Notes: generated from the letters alone by a model not told the origin. Positions 51,798 through 60,827 are shown, counted from the first letter of the stretch. The stretch is DNA of 64,000 bases from Devosia aurantiaca (GCF_011058215.1 NZ_JAALFG010000002.1:558001-622000), one strand, 5' to 3'. Made by a program: numbers and translations.

Positions 51798-53240
51798 TTA
51801 CCCCTTCACCGCCGCTAGCACTTCCTCATGGTCGGAGAAATGCGACTTCGTCGTGCCGATGATCTGGTACGTCTCGTGACCCTTGCCCGCGACCAGCAGC
51901 ACATCGCCCTTCTTGAGCGACCGCACGGCCTCACGGATGGCGGTCTTGCGATCGCCGATCTCCTGCGCACCCTTAGCGCCGGCCATCACCTCGGCACGGA
52001 TCGTCGCCGCATCTTCGGTGCGCGGATTATCGTCGGTGACGATCACCACATCGGCCAGATCGCTTGCGATCTCGCCCATCTGCGGCCGCTTGCCCTTGTC
52101 GCGATCACCGCCGCAACCGAACACGACCTTGAGCTCGCCGGTGACATAGGGCCGCAGCGTCTGCAAGGCCATGCGCAGCGCTTCGGGCTTGTGCGAATAG
52201 TCCACGAAAATCGCCGCGCCGTTGTGCTCGGCCACCAGCTCCAACCGTCCCCGTGCGCCCACGAGCTCGGGCAGCGCAGCGAATGCATCCGCCTTGTCCA
52301 CGCCCGCCGACATCGCCAGAGCCGCCGCGATCAGCGCGTTCGAAACCTGGAACTCGCCCGGGATCGGCAGGTGGAAATTGACCTTCTCGCCGATATGCCG
52401 CACCTCGACGCGCTGGCCATAGCCTTCCGGCTTGATCGAGAGGATCTCGATATAGGCGCCCTCACGTCCCACCGTCAGCAGCGTCGCGCTGGCGCCGAGC
52501 GCCGCAAACATGAACTGCTCGTGCTCGGGATCGTCGACATTGACGATCGCGGCGCCGCCATCGACCAGCAGATCGGTGAAAAGCCGGAGCTTGGCGCTGC
52601 GATACTCGTCCATGTCCTTGTGGTAATCGAGGTGGTCGCGGCTGAGATTGGTAAAGGCCACGGCCTCGAAATGCGTGCCATCGAGGCGTCTTTGGTCGAG
52701 CCCGTGGCTCGAGGCTTCCAGCGCCACATGGTCGATGCCCTGGGCCTTCAGCGCCCGCATCGCCTGGTGCAACGTGCGTGAATCCGGCGTCGTCAGCGCG
52801 CCCTCGATCGTGCGCTTGCTGGTCTCGATCCCAAGCGTACCGATGCTGGCGCCGGGAACCCCCGCATGGTCCCAGATCTGGCGCACGAAGGACGCCACCG
52901 ACGTCTTGCCATTGGTACCCGTCACGGCAACGAGGATTTCCGGCTGCGGCTCAAACACCCGGCTTGCTGCCCGCGCATAGGCGGCGCGCACATCCTTGAC
53001 GATGATAACCGGCACACCAGGATCGCCGGGCGGCGCGATGTCGGTCACCACCGCCAAGGCACCCCGATCCACCGCGCTTTGCACGAACTGGTTGCCATGC
53101 ACCTTGTTGCCGGGCAGCGCGAAGAAGATATCGCCCGGCTCGATCCGCCGGCTGTCCGAGTTCAGCCCGAAAACCGCGCCCAGTCCCTTTTTCGGACGGG
53201 CGCCGGAGCCTTCGAGCAGCTGAGTGACGCTGATAGACAT
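51798..53240 (-). CDS. murE: UDP-MurNAc-dipeptide meso-diaminopimelate ligase MurE
   Basis: Adds meso-diaminopimelate as third residue. 480 residues. SDSRRIEPGDIFFALPG near 28-44, VTGTNGKTSVASFVRQIW (ATP loop) near 108, ALEASSHGLDQRRL, FTNLSRDHLDYH near 205, and TDDNPRTED near 410, where the DNPR motif selects diaminopimelate. The gene starts 5 bases after the ftsI stop. Intact. Confidence 0.97.
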   Translation of the reverse strand: MSISVTQLLEGSGARPKKGLGAVFGLNSDSRRIEPGDIFFALPGNKVHGNQFVQSAVDRGALAVVTDIAPPGDPGVPVIIVKDVRAAYARAASRVFEPQPEILVAVTGTNGKTSVASFVRQIWDHAGVPGASIGTLGIETSKRTIEGALTTPDSRTLHQAMRALKAQGIDHVALEASSHGLDQRRLDGTHFEAVAFTNLSRDHLDYHKDMDEYRSAKLRLFTDLLVDGGAAIVNVDDPEHEQFMFAALGASATLLTVGREGAYIEILSIKPEGYGQRVEVRHIGEKVNFHLPIPGEFQVSNALIAAALAMSAGVDKADAFAALPELVGARGRLELVAEHNGAAIFVDYSHKPEALRMALQTLRPYVTGELKVVFGCGGDRDKGKRPQMGEIASDLADVVIVTDDNPRTEDAATIRAEVMAGAKGAQEIGDRKTAIREAVRSLKKGDVLLVAGKGHETYQIIGTTKSHFSDHEEVLAAVKG

Positions 53241-53245
53241 GAAAG

Positions 53246-54982
53246 TCAGAATCCTTCTGGATAAAGCTGACGGACGGAGGCCGGAACGATCTGCTGGTCC
53301 AGCGCTTCGCTGAAATCTGGCGCAATGCCAAGCATGGGCGCAACCCGCTGGATGACGCGGCCGGTAATTGCGCCGGCATTCCAGCCAGCCGTCGTGCCCG
53401 ACTGCGGGTTTTCGGCCTTGGGCTCATCCACCATGATGACCATGGCATATTTTGGATTATCGAGCGGGAAGGCCGAGGCGAAGAAGTTGGTGACCTTGCT
53501 CGACGAATAGCGGCCATCCACCACCTTTTCCGCCGTGCCGGTCTTGCCGCCTGCGCGGTAGCCAAGGGCCGCCTTGTTCATCTGCGACCCCGAACCACCC
53601 GAGGAAATGGCATTGAGCCGCATCAGGTAGCGCATTGAGGCGCTGGTATCTTCCGAAATGACGCGCTCATAAAGCGGCTCCGCCTCGGTCACGCTGCGCT
53701 TGTAGAGCGTGGGCGAGATGTAATTGCCGCCATTGGCAAAAGCCGCATAGGCGGTGACCAGATGCAGTGGCGATACGGAAAGGCCGTGGCCGAACGAAGC
53801 CGTGGCGGCGCCCACTTCCGAAAAGCTGCCCGGCACGGTTGGCACGCGCATTTCCGGCAGCTCGAAGTCGACGCGCTTGTCGAACTTCATCGTGCTCAGG
53901 AAATCGCGAAACGCTTCCTTGCCCATGGCCTGCATCACGCGGATGGTGCCGATATTGGACGAGTATTTATACACTTCTGGCAGGCTGAGGATGCGGTGCT
54001 TGCCGTGGAAATCGTCGATGGTGAACCGGCCGAAGCGGACGCCATAGCGCGCATCGAACTGATCGGTGAGCTTGACCATGCCGCTGTCGAGGGCGCCGGC
54101 AAGGGTTACCGTCTTGAAGGTCGAGCCGGGCTCGAAAATACCCGAGGTCACGCGATTAAACGTATCCTTGACCAGGGCGCTGGAAGGATCGTTGGGGTCG
54201 AAATCAGGAACCGACGCCAGCGCAATGATCTCGCCGGTATGGATATCCATCATCACGCCCGCCGCCGCGATGGCCTGGTAGCGCGTCATCGCATCGACGA
54301 CCTGGTCATGCATCACATGCTGCGCGCGCATGTCGATCGAAAGTTCGACCGGCGTCAGCGCCGCGCCCCGGGCAAGACCAAGCTCCTGCAAGAGGGCAAT
54401 GGATTCGGTGTCCATATGCCGCTCGATGCCGGAAATGCCCTGGTTGTCCACGTTGGTGGAGCCCAAAATATGCGAAGCCTCGCGCATGCCCGGATAGAAG
54501 CGCTTGGACTCGGTGATGAAGTCGACGCCGGGAATGCCCAGCTGCATCACGGCGTCTTCGATCGCCGGCGTCAGCTCGCGTTGCACCCAGACGAACCCCT
54601 TGTCGCCGGAAAGGCGATTGCGCAGCCAGTCTTCCTTGAGGTCCGGCAGCACCGTGCGCAGCTTGCGCACCGCTTCCTCGACATCGACGATGCGACGGGG
54701 CTCGGCGTAAAGCGACGGCACTCGGATATCGACCGCCATTTCGAGCCCGTTGCGATCAAGGATCGGCGGACGGCTGGCCTGGATGACGTCGCGGGTCTGC
54801 CCTTCGATGCTCTGGTCGGTCTCGACCATCCCGAGCATGACAAGGCGCCCGCAGATCAGGCCGAAGGCCAGAAACAGTGCCAGGATCATCCAGCGGATGC
54901 GCGCCTGGGTCAGGTTGACGCGCTGCTTGCGGGCCCCGTCGAGCGCGATGGCGGGCGAAAAGTCGTCGGCGGTGATAGCCAT
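53246..54982 (-). CDS. ftsI: Peptidoglycan transpeptidase FtsI (PBP3)
   Basis: Class B penicillin-binding protein for septal cross-linking. 578 residues: a short cytoplasmic start, one helix near 29-50 (WMILALFLAFGLICGRLVML), dimerisation/pedestal domain with RPPILDRNG, and the transpeptidase domain with FEPGSTFKTVTLAG (Ser of STFK), YSSNIGTI (SxN) and GGKTGTAEKV (KTG). The start overlaps the ftsL stop by one base. Confidence 0.97.
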   Translation of the reverse strand: MAITADDFSPAIALDGARKQRVNLTQARIRWMILALFLAFGLICGRLVMLGMVETDQSIEGQTRDVIQASRPPILDRNGLEMAVDIRVPSLYAEPRRIVDVEEAVRKLRTVLPDLKEDWLRNRLSGDKGFVWVQRELTPAIEDAVMQLGIPGVDFITESKRFYPGMREASHILGSTNVDNQGISGIERHMDTESIALLQELGLARGAALTPVELSIDMRAQHVMHDQVVDAMTRYQAIAAAGVMMDIHTGEIIALASVPDFDPNDPSSALVKDTFNRVTSGIFEPGSTFKTVTLAGALDSGMVKLTDQFDARYGVRFGRFTIDDFHGKHRILSLPEVYKYSSNIGTIRVMQAMGKEAFRDFLSTMKFDKRVDFELPEMRVPTVPGSFSEVGAATASFGHGLSVSPLHLVTAYAAFANGGNYISPTLYKRSVTEAEPLYERVISEDTSASMRYLMRLNAISSGGSGSQMNKAALGYRAGGKTGTAEKVVDGRYSSSKVTNFFASAFPLDNPKYAMVIMVDEPKAENPQSGTTAGWNAGAITGRVIQRVAPMLGIAPDFSEALDQQIVPASVRQLYPEGF

Positions 54983-55365
54983 TACTCGATGCCTTCCAGT
55001 TCAAGGATCGCGTCGATCGGATCGATGCCTTCCGCCACGGCCTGGAACAGAGCGTCCATTGCGGCGGTGTCCGGGCGCGCCGGGCGCATCGGGATGGCGG
55101 TGAAGGCGGCGAACTGCTCCTGCTTCACCGGCCCGACGGCAAGCTCCACCTCATGGCGCCGCACGATCGGCTCAACATGGCCGGGCTGGTTCAGCACCGC
55201 CCAGTCGGCCTGCAGCAGCGAAAGCTCGCCTTCCTGTTCGTGGATCTTGGCGGAAAGCGCCGTGCGCTCCGCAGCCGTGCCCTCGATCGTGAACTTGAGC
55301 CCATAGACGCCGGCCAGCATCGCGACCGAAACGAAGACCAGAACGATATTGATGGTGCGGATCAT
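54982..55365 (-). CDS. ftsL: Cell division protein FtsL
   Basis: 127 residues from the ATG at 55365, which overlaps the rsmH stop (ATGA); the longer open frame upstream is out of keeping with the family. One membrane helix (INIVLVFVSVAMLAGVYGLKF) and then a coiled coil (AAERTALSAKIHEQEGELSLLQADWAVLN, in part), followed by a short extension. FtsL joins FtsQ and FtsB and activates FtsWI. Identified by position and layout, as the sequence is poorly conserved. Confidence 0.88.
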   Translation of the reverse strand: MIRTINIVLVFVSVAMLAGVYGLKFTIEGTAAERTALSAKIHEQEGELSLLQADWAVLNQPGHVEPIVRRHEVELAVGPVKQEQFAAFTAIPMRPARPDTAAMDALFQAVAEGIDPIDAILELEGIE

Positions 55366-56363
55366 GCAACGCCCCTGATCTGCGGCACGCCAAGTCCCTG
55401 CATGGAAACGGTCCGCGCCGGCTCCGCCGTCCGAACACCGCTGCGCAACACTGCCGACCGGGCCCGTGGGTTGCGCGCCAATTCGGCCTCGCCGGATTTG
55501 ACTGCCTTCGACACTCTTTGCCACCGCAACGGTTCGACAACCGCCTGCGGCAGGTGGCGCGAGGCGGCCGGCCCACCCTTGTCGGGATCGAAGAACCGTT
55601 TGACGATCCGGTCCTCGAGCGAATGAAAGCTCACTACGGCCAGAGTTCCGCCTTCAGGCAGCAGCCGTTCGGCCGCAAACAATCCTTCGACCAGTTGGTC
55701 GAACTCGCCATTGACCGCGATGCGCAAGGCCTGGAACGACCGCGTTGCCGGATGCGCATCGCCTGGCTTGCGCCCGATGGCCTTTTCGATGATCCGCGCG
55801 AGGCCCAGCGTCGTGGTTATGGGCGCCGTTTCCCGCGCCGCCACGATGAACTGGGCAATGCGCCGCGACTTGCGCTCTTCGCCAAAGGCATAAAGCAGGT
55901 TGGCGAGCTCTTCCGTCTCGAGCCCATTGACCAGATCGGCGGCACTTTCCCCCGACTGGCTCATCCGCATGTCGAGCGGCCCGTCGCGCATGAACGAAAA
56001 GCCGCGCTCCGCCTGATCCAGCTGCATCGACGAAACGCCGATATCGAGCACTACCGCATCGATCGGCCCAAGGCCGGACGCAAGCGTATCCAGTTCCGAA
56101 AACGTACCCTGAACAAAGGTGAAGCGATCGCCGAACTCGGCCGACAGCGCCGCGACATGCGGCTGCACCGACGGATCGCGGTCGATGCCGATGACATGGG
56201 CACCTGCCTCAAGCAGCGCGCGCGAATAGCCACCCGCCCCAAAGGTCCCATCGACGATGCGCTTGCCGGCCACGGGCGCAAGGGCGGCGAGCACCTCGTC
56301 CAAAAGGACAGGCACATGCGGGCCGCCGGGCGTCTCCATCTCGGGCAGCGATGACTTGCCCAT
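55362..56363 (-). CDS. rsmH: 16S rRNA m4C1402 methyltransferase RsmH (MraW)
   Basis: Methylates N4 of C1402 of 16S rRNA. 333 residues from the ATG at 56363 (MGKSSLPEM), with GGAG 11 bases upstream; an in-frame GTG at 56375 is the alternative. HVPVLLDEVLAAL, VDGTFGAGGYSRALL (SAM motif I), GIDRDPS, DIGVSSMQLDQAERGFSF and FHSLEDRIVKRFF are all typical. First gene of the dcw transcript; no mraZ precedes it. Confidence 0.96.
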   Translation of the reverse strand: MGKSSLPEMETPGGPHVPVLLDEVLAALAPVAGKRIVDGTFGAGGYSRALLEAGAHVIGIDRDPSVQPHVAALSAEFGDRFTFVQGTFSELDTLASGLGPIDAVVLDIGVSSMQLDQAERGFSFMRDGPLDMRMSQSGESAADLVNGLETEELANLLYAFGEERKSRRIAQFIVAARETAPITTTLGLARIIEKAIGRKPGDAHPATRSFQALRIAVNGEFDQLVEGLFAAERLLPEGGTLAVVSFHSLEDRIVKRFFDPDKGGPAASRHLPQAVVEPLRWQRVSKAVKSGEAELARNPRARSAVLRSGVRTAEPARTVSMQGLGVPQIRGVA

Positions 56364-56554
56364 ATCTGCCAACACTCCACCCGGCCCGCCGACCGGTCTA
56401 CTAAACTCGATCCGGATTCTGCACGCCGACGCTTAAGAATCTGTTTCCCATATGCGTTTCCACGCTGTTCATCAGCAATAGTGCGCTGGCTTTCGCATGG
56501 GATATTGCCCTGCCGCCCCGATCGGATATGAAGGCAATAAATCCGGGGACTCTG

Positions 56555-58048
56555 ATGCCGATTACGAACCAGACTTTCGTGCGCGCCACCGCGCTCCTGC
56601 TTCTGGTCGGGCTTTTGGCTCTTCTCGGCATCATCGGCACAAATGTTTATCTGGTCGAGCGCAGCCAGGGCTATTTCGACGAAGTCATCCAGGGCCGCAT
56701 CGCCCGCCGCGCGGCCGTCGATCTACGCGTCACGCTTCAGGACATCGAATCCAGCCAGCGCGGCTTTCTGCTGACGCAGAACGAGGACTATCTCGACCTC
56801 TACAATGGTGCCCTGCCCAAGGTGGACGAGCAGCTTATCGCCCTCGATCAGGTTCTGGCGCCCTATCCCCAGGCCAAGCCCTATATCGAAACGCTCAAGA
56901 CCGATGTGGCCTTAAAACTCGGCGAGATGGCACGCACCATCGATCTCGTGCGTGAAGGCAATTCTGCCGCGGCCAACGCCATTGTCGATACCAATGAGGG
57001 CAAGGCGACGCAGGACGCGATACGCGGCTTCCTCGATCAGTTCATCGAAGCCGTCGACCAGAGGCTGACCGAGGGCGTCGCCAATCAGCGCAGCACCTTC
57101 AACCTTCTGCGCTGGGTCTCGATCGCCGGCGGCCTCGTCATCCTCGCCGTTGTCGCCGGCGCCTTCTGGGCGGTCATCAGCTATACCCGCGAACTGGCCC
57201 GCGCCCGCAGCACCGTGGAAGAGCTCAACACCGGGCTCGAAGAACGGGTCAAGGAACGCACCGCCGACCTCGGCAAGGCCAACGAGGAAATCCAGCGTTT
57301 CGCCTATATCGTGACCCACGACCTGCGCGCGCCGCTGGTCAACATCATGGGCTTTACCAGCGAGCTCGAAACCGGCGTCCAGGCGGTCAAGACCTATATC
57401 GAGGCCCAGCCCAAGGAAGACGCTACACCGACAGCGGTGGAAGCGCGCGAAGCGGCGCTGACCGATCTGCCGGAAGCGGTGTCCTTCATCCGCGCCGCCA
57501 CGCGCAAGATGGATGGCCTGATCAACGCCATCCTCAAGATTTCTCGCGAAGGCCGCCGCCAGCTCAAGCCCGAGCCGGTCAACCTTCAGCAACTCGCCGA
57601 AGCCAGCGCCGCCGCCGTCCACCACCAGGTCGCCGACAGCCAGGGGGAGATCGATACCGACATCCGCGTCGGCCAGGTCTTTACCGATCGCCTCTCCATC
57701 GAACAGGTGCTCGGCAACCTCCTTGACAATGCCATCAAGTACCAGGACCCATCGCGTCCCCTACGCGTCTCGATCAGCGCGCGCCACCTGCCCGGCAATC
57801 GCGTCGTCATCGAAGTCGCAGACAACGGCCGCGGCATTGCCGAAATGGATCACGAGCGCGTCTTCGAACTCTTCCGCCGCTCCGGCACGCAAAATCACCC
57901 GGGCGAAGGCATCGGCCTTGCCCATGTGCGCACAATGGTGCGCAGTCTGGGCGGTGATGTTACGTTGACATCGACTCTGGGCCAAGGCACCACCTTCATC
58001 GTCAATCTGCCGCGCGACCTTCGCGGCTATCTGGGAAATGCAGCATGA
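56555..58048 (+). CDS. CHASE3-domain sensor histidine kinase
   Basis: About 497 residues from the ATG at 56555 (MPITNQTF), chosen because GGGGA lies 7 bases upstream; an ATG at 56528 is in frame. Helix 1 near 8-31, periplasmic CHASE3-like domain at about 35-175 (RQ-rich helices with DIESSQRGFLLTQNEDYLDLY), helix 2 near 185-208, a coiled coil (EERVKERTADLGKANEEIQ), a phosphoacceptor His in IVTHDLRAPLVNIMGF, and the ATP domain with NLLDNAIKYQ, VADNGRGIAE and GEGIGLAHVRTMV. The stop overlaps the next gene (ATGA). Confidence 0.93.
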   Translation: MPITNQTFVRATALLLLVGLLALLGIIGTNVYLVERSQGYFDEVIQGRIARRAAVDLRVTLQDIESSQRGFLLTQNEDYLDLYNGALPKVDEQLIALDQVLAPYPQAKPYIETLKTDVALKLGEMARTIDLVREGNSAAANAIVDTNEGKATQDAIRGFLDQFIEAVDQRLTEGVANQRSTFNLLRWVSIAGGLVILAVVAGAFWAVISYTRELARARSTVEELNTGLEERVKERTADLGKANEEIQRFAYIVTHDLRAPLVNIMGFTSELETGVQAVKTYIEAQPKEDATPTAVEAREAALTDLPEAVSFIRAATRKMDGLINAILKISREGRRQLKPEPVNLQQLAEASAAAVHHQVADSQGEIDTDIRVGQVFTDRLSIEQVLGNLLDNAIKYQDPSRPLRVSISARHLPGNRVVIEVADNGRGIAEMDHERVFELFRRSGTQNHPGEGIGLAHVRTMVRSLGGDVTLTSTLGQGTTFIVNLPRDLRGYLGNAA

Positions 58049-58488
58049 ACAACGCCCGTCCTGTGACCATCATCATGGTCGAAGACGATGAGGGCCATGC
58101 GCGCCTCATCGAAAAGAACATTCGTCGCGCCGGCGTCGCCAACGAGATCGTATCCTTCACCAACGGCACCGATGCGCTGTCGTTCTTGCTTGGTCCCGAT
58201 GGCACGGGTCTGGTCAACAAGGGACGCCAGCTGCTGGTGCTGCTGGACCTCAACCTGCCCGACATGACCGGCATCGACATCCTCGAAAAGGTCAAAGGCA
58301 ACGAGCACACCAAGCGCTCGCCGGTCGTGGTCCTCACCACCACCGACGACCAGCGCGAGATCCAGCGCTGCTACGACCTGGGCGCCAACGTCTATATCAC
58401 CAAGCCCGTCGACTATGACGGTTTTGCCAATGCGATCAAGCAGTTGGGCCTGTTCTTCTCAGTGATGCAGATCCCCGAAGCCGAATAA
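58045..58488 (+). CDS. Single-domain response regulator, Rcp1-like
   Basis: 147 residues, only a receiver domain: acidic pair in MVEDDEGHARLIEKNI, phosphoacceptor Asp68 in LLDLNLPDMTGIDIL, Thr in VVLTTTDD and Lys in YITKPVDYDGF. The insertion between strands 2 and 3 (GPDGTGLVNKGRQ) is typical of the Rcp1 type that pairs with phytochrome-like kinases. No output domain, so it probably acts as a phosphorelay shuttle or by binding a partner. Start coupled to the kinase stop. Confidence 0.93.
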   Translation: MNNARPVTIIMVEDDEGHARLIEKNIRRAGVANEIVSFTNGTDALSFLLGPDGTGLVNKGRQLLVLLDLNLPDMTGIDILEKVKGNEHTKRSPVVVLTTTDDQREIQRCYDLGANVYITKPVDYDGFANAIKQLGLFFSVMQIPEAE

Positions 58489-58493
58489 GATCG

Positions 58494-59525
58494 ATGCCCA
58501 CCAGCACGCCCCATGTCCTTTACATCGATGATGACCCAGGCCTGACCCGCCTGGTGCAAAAGGCCATGGCACGGCGCGGCTACGATTTCGCGCATGCCGA
58601 AACCGGCGAAGCTGGCCTCGAAATGATCCGCTCGACCACCTTCGACGTCGTCGCCCTCGATCATTACCTCCCCACCGGCACCGGCCTCGACGTGCTCAAG
58701 GGCATGGAAACACTGGAAGATCGGCCGGCCGTTGTCTACGTCACCGGCTCTGCGGAAATGGCGATCGCCGTGGCGGCGCTCAAATCCGGCGCCACCGACT
58801 TCGTGCCGAAATCGGGCGCCGAAGAGTTCATGGAGCTCCTTGTCGCCTCCATCGACCACGCCATCGACCACGTCCGCCTCAACCGCGCCAAAGCCAAGGC
58901 CGAGCGGGAAGTCCGCGAAGCCCGCGAACACGCCGAATTGCTGCTTGGCGAGGTCAACCACCGCGTTGCCAACAGCTTGGCCATGGTGGCGGCCCTGGTG
59001 GGTCTTCAGAGCAACGCCGTCGAAGACCCCGAAGCCAAGCGCGCCCTTTCCGAGACCCAGGTTCGCATCCAGGCCATAGCCGGCGTCCATCGCCACCTTT
59101 ATACCTCAGAGGACGTGCGCAGCGTCCACACCGGCGACTACCTCAACGGCCTTATCGGCGAACTGGAAAACACGCTCCAGGCCGAAGGGCAAACGGCCCG
59201 CCTGCGCGTCGATGTCCAGGGCTTTCCCATGCCCACCGAAAAGGTCGCATCACTGGGCGTCATCGTCACCGAACTCGTCACCAACGCGATGAAATATGCC
59301 TACACTGGCAGTGAACCCGGCGAGGTCCGTGTGCGCATGTTCCGCGACGGCACCCAGGTGCAATTGATCGTCGAAGACGACGGCATTGGCTTTTCCGGCA
59401 CCGACAAACCCCAGGGCACGGGCCTCGGCAGTCGCATCGTAAAGGCCATGGCGATCAGCCTGGGCGCCCAGGTTGGCTACGGTAGCGGCCCCGGAACGCA
59501 GGTTCTCGTCAGCTTCGAGGCTTAG
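58494..59525 (+). CDS. Receiver domain fused to HisKA_2/HWE-type histidine kinase
   Basis: 343 residues. The N-terminal receiver has DDD at 12-14, Asp56 in VALDHYLPTGTGLDVL and Lys106. A helical linker (RAKAKAEREVREAREHAELL) leads to the kinase with His157 in LGEVNHRVANSLAMVAAL, the motif of the HisKA_2/HWE class, then TELVTNAMKYAY and EDDGIGF and GLGSRIVKAMA. A receiver in front of a kinase suggests it receives phosphate or a signal from the upstream kinase and passes it on. It follows the response regulator by 5 bases. Confidence 0.92.
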   Translation: MPTSTPHVLYIDDDPGLTRLVQKAMARRGYDFAHAETGEAGLEMIRSTTFDVVALDHYLPTGTGLDVLKGMETLEDRPAVVYVTGSAEMAIAVAALKSGATDFVPKSGAEEFMELLVASIDHAIDHVRLNRAKAKAEREVREAREHAELLLGEVNHRVANSLAMVAALVGLQSNAVEDPEAKRALSETQVRIQAIAGVHRHLYTSEDVRSVHTGDYLNGLIGELENTLQAEGQTARLRVDVQGFPMPTEKVASLGVIVTELVTNAMKYAYTGSEPGEVRVRMFRDGTQVQLIVEDDGIGFSGTDKPQGTGLGSRIVKAMAISLGAQVGYGSGPGTQVLVSFEA

Positions 59526-59782
59526 GGCCCGGTCCGGCTGGCCTTGTTCGGCCTTCGGACCACCGTCTTCTGCAAGCCGCCATTGCCCTCAACTTCGTGC
59601 TCCTCAGGCGACACAGGCGCCGGCACATCGCCATAAGGGTCCTTGTTCCGCTCCGCCTCGAGCTGCGCCTGGGCCAAGGCGCTCGCCTCCTCCGGCGTCC
59701 CGGAAACCAGCGCCGCGGCACGGCGAGCCGTCAGCCCAAACTCATCCGCCAAAAAGGCAACATCCTTTTCCTTGTCGGTCAT
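59522..59782 (-). CDS. Small acidic cytosolic protein of unknown function
   Basis: 86 residues from the ATG at 59782 (MTDKEKDVAFLADEFGL), with GGAGAGA just before; the upstream frame is less likely. It contains a short helical part like a UBA-type fold (FGLTARRAAALVSGTPEEA), then NKDPYGDVPAPVSPEEHEVEG and a basic end (VVRRPNKASRTGP). I do not recognise the family. Its stop overlaps that of the convergent receiver-kinase gene. Confidence 0.6.
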   Translation of the reverse strand: MTDKEKDVAFLADEFGLTARRAAALVSGTPEEASALAQAQLEAERNKDPYGDVPAPVSPEEHEVEGNGGLQKTVVRRPNKASRTGP

Positions 59783-59858
59783 TTCTCTCTCCACAACAGA
59801 CGTGGCCACCCAAGGGTTTTCCGGCCTGAAAGTTGCACCGCGGTCAACCACAGTAGAC

Positions 59859-59891
59859 TTGCAACGCCCTCAGCCAAATTGTATATACAAT
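59859..59891 (+). promoter_or_regulatory. brnTA promoter with overlapping palindromic operator
   Basis: TTGCAA (59859-59864) and TATATA (59882-59887) are 17 bases apart. The perfect 14-bp palindrome ATTGTATATACAAT (59878-59891) covers the -10 box, a good place for autorepression by BrnA. Transcription would start near 59894, two bases before the brnT ATG. Confidence 0.75.
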
Positions 59892-59895
59892 CAAT

Positions 59896-60165
59896 ATGGC
59901 AATCGAGTTTGACGAAGAGAAAGATCGGACAAACATCGTCAAGCATCAGATTTCCCTGGCACGCGCTGGTGAACTCGAAATCCTGACGGTCTTGGAAGAC
60001 AATCGCTTCGATTATGGTGAAGTCCGATATCGAGCTTGGGGTCTAATCGATGGTGAGACCTACTGCCTCGTCTTCACATCCCGCGGTGGTGAGGTTCGTG
60101 CAATCAGCCTGCGTCGTGCCCATGAAAAGGAGATGAACCGCTATGTCTTCAAACCCGAGCTTTGA
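59896..60165 (+). CDS. brnT: BrnT family toxin
   Basis: 89 residues. BrnT is an RNase toxin with a RelE-like fold. The start IEFDEEKDRTNIVKHQISL, the middle YGEVRYRAWGLIDGETYCLVFTSRGGEVRAI and the end SLRRAHEKEMNRY match the family; the conserved basic pair and the final RRA..E...Y are present. The ATG has no ribosome site (ACAATCAAT precedes it) and is next to the predicted transcription start, so translation may be leaderless. brnA overlaps its 3' end by 23 bases. Confidence 0.9.
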   Translation: MAIEFDEEKDRTNIVKHQISLARAGELEILTVLEDNRFDYGEVRYRAWGLIDGETYCLVFTSRGGEVRAISLRRAHEKEMNRYVFKPEL

Positions 60166-60400
60166 CGACGATAATCCCGAATGGACTGAAGCGGACTTCG
60201 CCCGAGCCAAACCGGCCCATGACGTGCTGCCCGAAGAAGTCTTGAAATCTTTCCCCAAGACAAGAGGGGTTCAGCGTCTGCCGAAGAAAATACCAGTATC
60301 GATACGTCTTAGCCCCGAAGTGATCGAACGGTTCAAGGCTCAGGGACCAGGCTGGCAGACCCGCATCGATGAGATTCTCAAGAAGGCGGTGGGGCTTTAG
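60143..60400 (+). CDS. brnA: BrnA family antitoxin
   Basis: 85 residues. An N-terminal disordered toxin-wrapping part (DDNPEWTEADFARAKPAHDVLPE) leads to a ribbon-helix-helix domain (KKIPVSIRLSPEVIERFKAQGPGWQTRIDEILKKAV in parts) that would bind the promoter palindrome. AAGGAG lies 10 bases before the ATG, so the antitoxin has a much better start than the toxin, which fits the need for excess antitoxin. Confidence 0.92.
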   Translation: MSSNPSFDDDNPEWTEADFARAKPAHDVLPEEVLKSFPKTRGVQRLPKKIPVSIRLSPEVIERFKAQGPGWQTRIDEILKKAVGL

Positions 60401-60411
60401 AGGAAAACGCC

Positions 60412-60788
60412 AGTTGACCTATAAGCCGGGTTCTGTAGGGCCGCGTTGCCGCGACGTGGTGACCATTCATCTGAGGCGCCTGTCGCCAGGGCGCTCGTGC
60501 AACCAACCCGGATGATCTGGCCTCGAAACAGGCTGGGCATGAAGCCCGCGTCATCCCTATTTGGTCTTGCTCCCGGTGGGGTTTACCGTGCGGCCGCTGT
60601 TGCCAGAAGCCCGGTGCGCTCTTACCGCACCCTTTCATCCTTCCTCCGGCATGCCGGAGAGGTTTGCTTTCTGTGGCACTTTCCCTGGGGTCGCCCCCGG
60701 CGGCTGTTAGCCGCCACCGTGTTTCGATGGAGCCCGGACTTTCCTCCAACGGGCAGTTACCCACCCGCCAGCGGTCACCCGGTCAACT
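60412..60788 (-). ncRNA. rnpB: RNase P RNA, bacterial class A
   Basis: Catalytic RNA that trims tRNA 5' ends. About 377 bases. The 5' end AGTTGACCGGGTGACCGCTG and the 3' end ..AGGTCAACT pair as helix P1. GGAGGAAAGTCCGGGCTCC (positions 60731-60749 region) is the conserved P4/J3-4 segment, and ACAGAACCCGGCTTATAGG near the 3' end is the other universal strand. It lies between djlA and brnA, the latter convergent. Confidence 0.95.
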
Positions 60789-60798
60789 GGCGCGCGGA

Positions 60799-60827
60799 TA
60801 TGTGCGGGACGCATGCTGCGCCGTCAA
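60799..60827 (-). promoter_or_regulatory. rnpB promoter
   Basis: On the minus strand TTGACG (60822-60827) and CACATA (60799-60804) with a 17-base spacer point to a start at about 60788-60792. The TGA of the TTGACG box is also the djlA stop codon. Confidence 0.75.
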
